Source of the DNA: Sphingomonas sp. PP-CE-3A-406 | Lineage (GTDB): Bacteria; Pseudomonadota; Alphaproteobacteria; Sphingomonadales; Sphingomonadaceae | DNA length: 64,000 bases | Direction of reading: 5' to 3' | Assembly: GCF_003688625.1 (NCBI RefSeq) | Contig: NZ_RCWY01000001.1 | Coordinates: 930,001 to 994,000 of the forward strand | In this document: piece after piece, positions 19,421 through 26,034 of the stretch | Layout: every line of letters starts with the position of its first letter | Numbering within the stretch: position 1 is the first letter of the stretch | The notes under the pieces: generated by a model | Database searches by the model: none | What the model was told of the DNA's origin: nothing | What the model saw: the letters and a program-made list of their open reading frames with translations, nothing else | Made by a program: the position numbers and the translations under genes

Positions 19421-20568
19421 CGGGGCTGCGTTTGATGCTTGCGGCGCTGGCGATGACGGCGGCCGCCCCGGTGTGGGCGGAGACTACCGCTCCGGTAGCG
19501 GTGACGGATACCGTTGCCGAAGGCCTGTCGCAGCGGCTGTTCCCGATGCTGAGCGCGCTCGGCCGGTTGCCGGGCCTCGACACGCGGGCGCGGGCGGCGC
19601 GGATTGCCGCGTGTGGCGACGGGCCGGCGTGCGTCGTCGAGGCGACGATGTGGAGCGATCAGGACCGGGCGGCGGTCGCGGCAGCGGTGGCGCGGCTGGG
19701 GAAGGCTGGCGTGCGGCAGAATGCGGACCTGTCGGTGACGGCGGGGGTCGACCAGGAGCTGGAAGCGCTGAACGTCGTCCTGCGGGTTTACGGACTGGGG
19801 CTGCCGGGGCGCTATCCGAAGATCGACGGGCCGGTCTTCGCGGCCGATACGCCCTTCTTTGCCGACAGCGTGAAGGTCGCGATCGATACCGCGCGGGCGG
19901 CATCGCAGGCACGGCCGGACACGATCGCCGCGAGCGTGCGGCTGGCGGTGGCGCTGCTCGACGCAAACGATGCGACCGCGGCGACGCGGTTCGACCCGCT
20001 CGATCAGCGCGAGAATGCGCGCGCCCAAGCGGTGGCGGCGCGGACGAACTGGAGCGCGTACCGCTACTCGCTGCTGATCGTCCCCGGCGTCGGCCCCGAG
20101 GACAGCGCGACGGTGCTGAGCCCCCGCAGCAAGCTCCACGCGCTGCTCGCCGCGCAACGCTATCGCCAGGGTCTCGCGCCGTTCATCCTGGTTTCGGGCA
20201 GCGCGGTCCACCCGCGCGGCACGCGGTTCGTCGAGGCGGTCGAGATCCGCCGCGCGCTGATCGAGCGCTACGGCATTCCCGCCGACCACGTGATCCTGGA
20301 GCCGTATGCGCGGCACACGACCACGAATTTGCGCAACGCGACGCGGCGGATGGTCGCGCTCGGCATCCCGCTCGACCGGCCGACGCTGATCGTCACCGAC
20401 GCCGAGCAGAGCAAGTATATCGAGAGCGCGACGTTCACCGACCGCAACCGCGCGGAGCTTGGATATCTACCGGGTGCGGTGGGCCGGCGGCTGTCGGTGT
20501 ACGATCTCGAATTCCGGCCGTCGCGGCTATCGCTGCGCCAAGATCCGCGCGATCCTCTCGATCCATGA
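19417..20568 (+). CDS. YdcF-family (DUF218) protein with signal peptide
   Basis: 383-residue exported protein of the DUF218/YdcF/SanA/ElyC superfamily, whose biochemical role is poorly known; some members affect envelope integrity. Signal peptide at 1-21 (MTAAAPVWAE), a helical N-terminal half (about 25-200) and the DUF218 Rossmann-like core (about 215-375) with LLIVPGVGPED, FILVSGSAVHP, RYGIPADHVILEPYARHTTTNLRNA and LIVTDAEQSKY. GTG start overlaps the TBDR stop by 4 bp. Its own stop overlaps the next ATG by 4 bp, so it is translationally coupled on both sides. Placement between a receptor and a mannosidase suggests a part in handling the same imported glycan. No function can be read directly from the sequence. 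Confidence 0.85.
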   Translation: MTGLRLMLAALAMTAAAPVWAETTAPVAVTDTVAEGLSQRLFPMLSALGRLPGLDTRARAARIAACGDGPACVVEATMWSDQDRAAVAAAVARLGKAGVRQNADLSVTAGVDQELEALNVVLRVYGLGLPGRYPKIDGPVFAADTPFFADSVKVAIDTARAASQARPDTIAASVRLAVALLDANDATAATRFDPLDQRENARAQAVAARTNWSAYRYSLLIVPGVGPEDSATVLSPRSKLHALLAAQRYRQGLAPFILVSGSAVHPRGTRFVEAVEIRRALIERYGIPADHVILEPYARHTTTNLRNATRRMVALGIPLDRPTLIVTDAEQSKYIESATFTDRNRAELGYLPGAVGRRLSVYDLEFRPSRLSLRQDPRDPLDP

Positions 20569-22823
20569 GCGATTCTTTCGGGCGGTCAGTCTCCAACACC
20601 CGTGTCACCACCCCGGCGAAGGCCGGGGCCCAATTGGGGGACGGTTGTAACAGAGACTCGCGCTCCATTACGCCGACCTTTCCAATTGGGCCCCGGCCTT
20701 CGCCGGGGTGGTTACGCAAAAGGAGGGCGAGATACCCCCTCCTTCTTGGCCTGCTCCTCACCCCCGCCGCCCTCACCGCACAAGAAACCCCCGCAGACCT
20801 CGTCGATCCGTTCGTCGGCGCGCTCGCGGACTTCGGCCAACTCTCCCCCGCGGCGGTCACCCCGTTCGGGATGATGCAGCTCGGCCCCGATACCAGCCCC
20901 GCCAACCACGCGGGCTATGATCACGCAGCGACCACATTGCTCGGCTTTTCGCATACCCGCGGCGTCGGCGTGGGCTGCGGTGGTGCGGGCGGCGACCTGA
21001 TGATCTCGCTGCGCTATGCCGGCAGCACCGGCGCCGCACTAATCGACAAGGCGAGCGAGACTGCACGCGCCGGGACGTACCGCGTCCGCTACGACCACGG
21101 CATCCTCGCCGAGATGGCAGCGACGCGCGGCGCAGGCGTGTTGCGTTTCACCTTGCCTCGCGCCGGCGCGGTCGATCTGCGGATCGACCCGCGACACAGC
21201 TATTCAAAGCGACTGGCAGCCAGTTGGGCGAGCCTCGCCAGCGACGACCTCCGCGCCGATCTCGAGGCCGGCACGGTCTGCGATCAGGGCGCCTATCACC
21301 TCCACACCGCCAGCCGGATCCTCGTCAACGGACGGCCGATCCACCAGACGCTGACCACCGGCGCGGGCGATCTGGCGACGCTGCACCTCACCGGCAAAGC
21401 GGGCGATGCGATCGAGATCCGCACCGGCCTGTCCACCGTCGACGCAGCCGGCGCGGCATCGGTTCGCGATAGAGAAATCGCCAGCAAGTCCCTCGCCACC
21501 GTCGCGACCGAGACGCGCGCCGCCTGGAACCGTATTCTGGGTCGTGTCGTGCTCGGCGGCTCGCGAGACCAACGCGCGCTGTTCTACACGTCGCTCTACC
21601 GCGTGATGGAAACCCCGGTCGCGATCGACGATCCCGACGGGCGGCACCGCGACAAGGACGGCACGATCCAGACTTCGCCGAAGGGCCGGACGCGCTACGC
21701 GAACTGGTCGCTATGGGACAATTACCGCACGCAGATGCCGCTGCTCGCGTTGCTCCAGCCCGAGCGCAGCGTCGACATCGCAAACTCGTTGGTCGCGCTG
21801 TACGCGGGCGGCAAGGCGCAATGGTCGACCCCGCACGAACCGTTCCTGACGGTCCGCACCGAGCATGCCGGGATCGCGCTACTCGACATGCATCGCAAGG
21901 GCATCGCGTTCGATGCGGCCGCCGCGCTGGCGGGAATGGCGGCGGACAGCGACACGCTCAAGCGCGGCACGCCGGACGAACAGATCGAGGCGGCCTATGA
22001 CGATTGGGCGACCGCCGAACTGGCGCGCGATCTCGGCCGCACCGATCTCGCGCGCACCTTCACCGCTAAGGCGCAAAGCTATCGCCCAATGTGGCGATCG
22101 GTGTTCCAGACGCCGGGCGCGGACGGCGACGTGGTCAAGGCGCGCGGGCTGTATCAGGGCACGTTGTGGCAATATCGCTGGGCGCCGATCTTCGACCTGC
22201 CGTGGATGACCGCGACGGTCGGGCGCGAGCGGCTGCTGGGCGAGCTGCATCATTTCTTCGATGCCGGGTTGTTCAACATGACCAACGAGCCCGATATCCA
22301 GGTGCCGTGGATGTTTGCCGCACTAGGCCAGCCGCAGCAGACCGCCGATCTGGTCCAAACGATCCTGACGAAGCCGATCGCGCACCCCTATACCAACAGC
22401 GGCAAGCTGCCGGTGCCGTTCGTCGGTCGCAGCTTCGCGCTGTCGCCGCAGGGGTTCGCCGACGGGATGGACGACGATGCCGGCGGAATGACCGCGTGGT
22501 ACGTGTTCGCGACGCTCGGCCTGTATCCGCTGGTGCCGGGCGAGCCGTGGTACGTGGTCACGACCCCTGCGTTCGATCGCGCGCAGATCGATCTCGGCAA
22601 CGGACGCAGATTGACGATCCGCCGCGACGGACCGGAAGACGGTATGATAGCACGCGCCAGCCTGAACGGACGCGCCCTGCCCGACTTCCGTGTCGACCAC
22701 GCCGCGTTGCTCCGCGGCGGCACGCTGACGATCACGACCCGCGCACGAGACGGACGAATTGTCCCGCAACTGCAAGACATCGGCGTTAAAGTCCCGGGCG
22801 ATGGACACCGCCGCCCCCGCTAG
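20565..22823 (+). CDS. GH92 family alpha-mannosidase, exported
   Basis: Ca2+-dependent inverting exo-alpha-mannosidase family protein (752 residues with this start). Motifs are VDPFVGA, PFGMMQLGPDTS, GYDHAATTLLGFSHT, GVGCGGAGGD, the substrate-site stretch MTNEPDIQVPWMF and the catalytic base region GMDDDAGGMTAWYVFATLGLYP, all typical of GH92. The signal peptide core LLLGLLLTPAALTAQ lies at about 59-73, unusually far in. Residues 15-50 are encoded by an inverted-repeat element in frame. The ATG at 20565 overlaps the YdcF stop (ATGA). A strong AAGGAGGG at 20719 has no usual start codon after it, so the exact translation start is uncertain. Confidence 0.88.
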   Translation: MSDSFGRSVSNTRVTTPAKAGAQLGDGCNRDSRSITPTFPIGPRPSPGWLRKRRARYPLLLGLLLTPAALTAQETPADLVDPFVGALADFGQLSPAAVTPFGMMQLGPDTSPANHAGYDHAATTLLGFSHTRGVGVGCGGAGGDLMISLRYAGSTGAALIDKASETARAGTYRVRYDHGILAEMAATRGAGVLRFTLPRAGAVDLRIDPRHSYSKRLAASWASLASDDLRADLEAGTVCDQGAYHLHTASRILVNGRPIHQTLTTGAGDLATLHLTGKAGDAIEIRTGLSTVDAAGAASVRDREIASKSLATVATETRAAWNRILGRVVLGGSRDQRALFYTSLYRVMETPVAIDDPDGRHRDKDGTIQTSPKGRTRYANWSLWDNYRTQMPLLALLQPERSVDIANSLVALYAGGKAQWSTPHEPFLTVRTEHAGIALLDMHRKGIAFDAAAALAGMAADSDTLKRGTPDEQIEAAYDDWATAELARDLGRTDLARTFTAKAQSYRPMWRSVFQTPGADGDVVKARGLYQGTLWQYRWAPIFDLPWMTATVGRERLLGELHHFFDAGLFNMTNEPDIQVPWMFAALGQPQQTADLVQTILTKPIAHPYTNSGKLPVPFVGRSFALSPQGFADGMDDDAGGMTAWYVFATLGLYPLVPGEPWYVVTTPAFDRAQIDLGNGRRLTIRRDGPEDGMIARASLNGRALPDFRVDHAALLRGGTLTITTRARDGRIVPQLQDIGVKVPGDGHRRPR
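20607..20712. repeat. Inverted-repeat element inside the GH92 5' coding region
   Basis: Two perfect 31-base reverse-complement arms (20607-20637 and 20682-20712) flank 44 bases. Each arm has its own CCCCGGC...GCCGGGG hairpin. This is a sphingomonad intergenic-repeat type, related in layout to the copy at 15464-15557. Here it is read through in frame between the overlapping YdcF stop and the GH92 signal peptide. Confidence 0.85.
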
Positions 22824-24141
22824 ACCGGATATCCCCGGCGATCGCAGCCCGGTGCGACGCGTACAGATGCTCGGCTATGCCAGCGGCAATTTCGGCAAGA
22901 ACGTCCTCGCCTCGACGATGGACTTCTTCCTGCTGTTCATCCTGACCGAGCGCTGGGGCATATCGCCCGCGGCGGCGGGGCTGGTGGTGATGATCGGCCT
23001 CGTCTGGGACGGCGTCTGCGATCCGCTGCTCGGGCGGCTCGTCGATCGGTCCGCCGACCGGCTCGGCGCGTACCGTCGCATGCTGTTCGTCGGCGCACCG
23101 GTGGTCGGCATCTTCTTCGCGATCTTCTTCCTGCGACCGGGTGCACCGGGATCGCTCGGGCAACATGCGATCATGGTGTGGGCGATCACGATCGTGCTGC
23201 TGTTCCGCAGCGCCTATTCGGTCTGCGACGTCGCGCACAACGCGCTGATGATGCAGCTGACCCGGACGCCGGGCGCCGCGACGACGGTGTCGGGTCTGCG
23301 CTACATGTTCAGCTGCTGCGGGACGCTGGCAGTGGCGTATTGCGCGCCAGCGTTCGTCGATCCGGATCGCGACGGCGGCCACGCGCTGGTGGTCGTCGCG
23401 GGTCTTGCCGCAGTCGCCTACGTCGTCACGCTGTGGTTGTCGGCAGCCGCCGCGCCCCGATCGACTCCCATGAGCACGCATGCGCAGAATGGATCGTTCG
23501 CGTGGATCGTCGGCAACCGGCCGCTGCTCATGCTGCTCGCGCTGGCGTTGGCGCAGGCGCTGACATTGCCGGTCCTGGCGCGATCGGTCGCCTATATCGG
23601 CAAGGGCGTGATCCACGACGCGGGCTGGACGGGCCATGCACTGGCAACGTTGGCACTGGCGCAGCTCGTTACGCTGCCGGGCTGGATGGCGCTCGCCCGC
23701 CGCCGCGAACGCCGCGTGGTGCTCCGGTTCGCGTTGGTCGCGATTGCGATCGGCCTCGGCATATTCGCCGCGGGGCCGGCGACGATGATCGCGGGGATCG
23801 CGGTGTTCGGGGCAGGCAATGCCGGGTTGCAGATGATGATCTGGATCCTGCTCGCCGATGCGGTCGATCACGGCGAGCGCCGCACCGGCGTCCGCCTCGA
23901 AGGATTGCCGGTCGCGTTGCTGCTGCTGACGTTGAAGGTCGGCGGCGGCCTGAGCGGCGCATTGCTCGGTCGCGGGCTATCGGCAATCGGCTGGACCGTC
24001 GGGCAGCCGCTGGTCCAGGAGAGCCGCGACCTCCTGTTGACGATGGCGTGGTCGATTCCGCTGGTCGGCGCGCTGGCGGGGCTCGCCATCGTGCTCGGGT
24101 CGACACCCGCGCGGCTCAACCGCCCCGCAGCAATCGCATGA
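22801..24141 (+). CDS. MFS transporter, GPH-like glycoside/sugar:cation symporter
   Basis: Inner-membrane transporter of 446 residues with about 12 hydrophobic segments. GPH-type marks are YASGNFGKNVLASTMDFFLLF in the first helix, LVWDGVCDPLLGRLVDRSADRLGAYRR in the loop between helices 2 and 3, and CDVAHNALMMQLT in helix 5; the late region ADAVDHGERRTGVRLEG is also typical. ATG at 22801 gives 23 bp overlap with GH92, so it is the last gene of the TBDR-YdcF-GH92-MFS operon and probably imports the mannose or disaccharide released. It ends convergently, overlapping the cupin gene by 26 bp. Confidence 0.87.
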   Translation: MDTAAPARPDIPGDRSPVRRVQMLGYASGNFGKNVLASTMDFFLLFILTERWGISPAAAGLVVMIGLVWDGVCDPLLGRLVDRSADRLGAYRRMLFVGAPVVGIFFAIFFLRPGAPGSLGQHAIMVWAITIVLLFRSAYSVCDVAHNALMMQLTRTPGAATTVSGLRYMFSCCGTLAVAYCAPAFVDPDRDGGHALVVVAGLAAVAYVVTLWLSAAAAPRSTPMSTHAQNGSFAWIVGNRPLLMLLALALAQALTLPVLARSVAYIGKGVIHDAGWTGHALATLALAQLVTLPGWMALARRRERRVVLRFALVAIAIGLGIFAAGPATMIAGIAVFGAGNAGLQMMIWILLADAVDHGERRTGVRLEGLPVALLLLTLKVGGGLSGALLGRGLSAIGWTVGQPLVQESRDLLLTMAWSIPLVGALAGLAIVLGSTPARLNRPAAIA

Positions 24142-25111
24142 CGAGCGCCCGAATGCGGCCCTGATTTTCCTTCGTCGCGGCCAATACGCCATGCCGCTCC
24201 GGGGGCAGGAACGCGAGCGGATGGCCGTCTGGACGAAAGACGTAGTGATCGAACCACGCGCGCCACGCTGCGCGCTCGGCCGGCGGACGCTCGGCGATCG
24301 CGGTGAGCGCCAGCAGCATCGCGGTATAGGGTTGGTCCGGGCCGGCCGCGAACCCGTCCCACCAGAAATTGACGAGAACGTTGACGTCGCCTGTCGCCTC
24401 GACCTGGTGCCACCAGAGCTTGGGTACGTACAGCGCATCGCCCGGCTCCAGATCGAACACGCGCGCGCGGTGTCTGGCCTGCTCGAAGCGGGGGAAGCGC
24501 GGATCGCCCGGCGCGCTGCCGACCGCCAGCGCGATCGGCTGGCCCGCCAGCGTATGATCGATCGGCCCGACATAGAGATCGCCGATGGCGTCGGGCGGAA
24601 ACAGCGTGAAGCGTCGACGCCCGGCCGCAACGCACGCAACATTGTCCATCGTGTCGTAATGGCAGGCGACGGTCGAGGCGTGGCCGATCCATATCCGCGG
24701 CAGCACCTCGGGCGGGACGAACGGCAGCCGGGTCATCTGCTCGACGCCGGGAAAGAACGTCTCCGCGGTCAGCGATCCCATGTACATGCTGGGGTGCCCC
24801 GGCTCGGCCGCGGTGTCGAGTATCCGCGTCAGCGCGTCGCGAAACGGCATCGTCGACCGGGTGAAGTTGAAGCCCGCCATCGTCGCGTCGTAATGATAGC
24901 GCGCACCGATCGCCGGCTCGCCGACGAACACCTCCGCAGAGCCTCCCGTCTCCAGCCGCAGCAACTGATCGGCGACCCCCTGCACCCCGTCCCCGGCCAG
25001 AAGCGGCCACGCGCGCGCCGCGCCGCGCATCAGCACCGGCTGACCCGGCGTCATGATCTGCGCGCGAAACCGCTCGGGATCGGTCAGCGCCTCGGCGAGC
25101 GTATCGCTCAT
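24116..25111 (-). CDS. Cupin-8/JmjC-like domain protein (putative Fe(II)/2-oxoglutarate hydroxylase)
   Basis: 331-residue cytosolic protein of the cupin_8 (JmjC-like) group. The likely metal triad is H-x-D in ACHYDTMDN (about 150) and the late His in LWWHQVEA (about 240). FTLFPPDAIGDLYVGP and LEPGDALYVPKLWW are the usual core strands. Such proteins occur with SapC, TBDR and tryptophan-halogenase-like genes in sphingomonads, Caulobacter and xanthomonads, but their substrate is not known. Its ATG overlaps the SapC stop (ATGA), so the pair is one operon. Its 3' end overlaps the convergent transporter gene by 26 bp. Confidence 0.85.
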   Translation of the reverse strand: MSDTLAEALTDPERFRAQIMTPGQPVLMRGAARAWPLLAGDGVQGVADQLLRLETGGSAEVFVGEPAIGARYHYDATMAGFNFTRSTMPFRDALTRILDTAAEPGHPSMYMGSLTAETFFPGVEQMTRLPFVPPEVLPRIWIGHASTVACHYDTMDNVACVAAGRRRFTLFPPDAIGDLYVGPIDHTLAGQPIALAVGSAPGDPRFPRFEQARHRARVFDLEPGDALYVPKLWWHQVEATGDVNVLVNFWWDGFAAGPDQPYTAMLLALTAIAERPPAERAAWRAWFDHYVFRPDGHPLAFLPPERHGVLAATKENQGRIRALVMRLLRGG

Positions 25112-25794
25112 GCGCGTCCGTCCGACAGTCGCGCGTTGCGGATCCGGCCAAGCGTCCGGATATGGCGAAGCGAGCCGGTCTGCGCATAGGCAAGTTGCAG
25201 ATCGCCCGCGCGGAAGAGGTCGAGCACCGCGGCATCGGGCAAGGCGTGGAGCGCGTCGAGGCTGATCGTGTACAGTCCCTCGAGCCGGAGCCGATTGCCG
25301 TCGTCGAAATCGAGCGTGACGTCGATCGGCTCCAACAGGCCGTGCCCCAGGAACCGCTTGATCGCGTCATCGGTCGCCGGGATGCCTTCCTGCAGCGTAT
25401 GCAGCGCCTGTTGCACGCGCTTCAATGCCAGCGTGGGCTCTCCATCACTGTCGAACACTGCCTCACCCCGAGCGCCCGCGAAGCCGGCATACTCGCGGTC
25501 GATCACAATCTGGCCGTCGTTGACGAAGAACCCCTGGCGTTCGAGATCGGCGGGGCGGTAGTCGGGCAACGCGCCGTCGACGGTCAACAGATTGTCGCCT
25601 GGCTCCAGTCCCATCACCACCCCGGCATAAAACGCGCCCGTCTCGGGATGCTTGGTGAACAGGATCGGGTAATAGGGTGCGGCGCGCGGAAACTCGTCGG
25701 CGACGATCTGCGCGAAATGCCAGGTCGCGTCGCAGGCGCGCGACACGCGCAGCGCGGCATGCTGTTCGCGGTTCAACATTTCCCATGTCGGCAT
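25108..25794 (-). CDS. SapC family protein
   Basis: 228-residue SapC-like protein (named after a Campylobacter S-layer locus gene; function unknown in sphingomonads). It begins with MLNREQHAALRV and continues HFAQIVADEFPRAAPYYPILFTKHPETG and DYRPADLERQGFFV, the usual family layout. The start at 25794 is supported by AGGAGG 6 bases upstream; a much longer in-frame extension to 25902 has no such site. It is the first gene of a two-gene operon with the cupin-8 gene and is divergent from a TBDR gene. Frequent genomic association suggests that SapC, cupin, TBDR and halogenase-like proteins serve one pathway. Confidence 0.87.
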   Translation of the reverse strand: MPTWEMLNREQHAALRVSRACDATWHFAQIVADEFPRAAPYYPILFTKHPETGAFYAGVVMGLEPGDNLLTVDGALPDYRPADLERQGFFVNDGQIVIDREYAGFAGARGEAVFDSDGEPTLALKRVQQALHTLQEGIPATDDAIKRFLGHGLLEPIDVTLDFDDGNRLRLEGLYTISLDALHALPDAAVLDLFRAGDLQLAYAQTGSLRHIRTLGRIRNARLSDGRA

Positions 25795-25862
25795 CCGATC
25801 CTCCTGCGCGCGCGACTTTGGTTCGCACGTCTGCGGTCCGAACTCGCACACCCGAATACCCT

Positions 25863-25879
25863 TGCAAAGGGCCTTTGCA
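25863..25879. promoter_or_regulatory. Perfect 17-bp palindrome upstream of sapC
   Basis: TGCAAAGG and CCTTTGCA are exact inverted arms around one base, 69 bp before the SapC start and in the divergent promoter shared with the TBDR. The shape suggests a dimeric repressor site; the cognate protein is unknown. Confidence 0.5.
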
Positions 25880-25921
25880 TCCACTCCTACAAGAGCTTGC
25901 AATGGTTGCGACTTGGCGTAT

Positions 25922-25935
25922 TGTGAGCGCTACCG
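25922..25935 (+). promoter_or_regulatory. xyl-box-like LacI operator before the TBDR
   Basis: TGTGAGCGCTACCG differs at two of 14 positions from the Caulobacter xylose-operon XylR box read as TGTTAGCGCTACCA. It lies about 100 bp upstream of the TBDR start, in the 240-bp divergent region. Regulation by a LacI-family xylose repressor is inferred; none is encoded in the window. Confidence 0.5.
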
Positions 25936-26034
25936 TGATGGTGTGGGTCGGGCATCCGACTCAATGCATCGCGCAAGATATTGCCGGATAGCCCCTCGAT
26001 AAGGGGCACGCGGCGTCGTTGAGGGGATGTTGAA

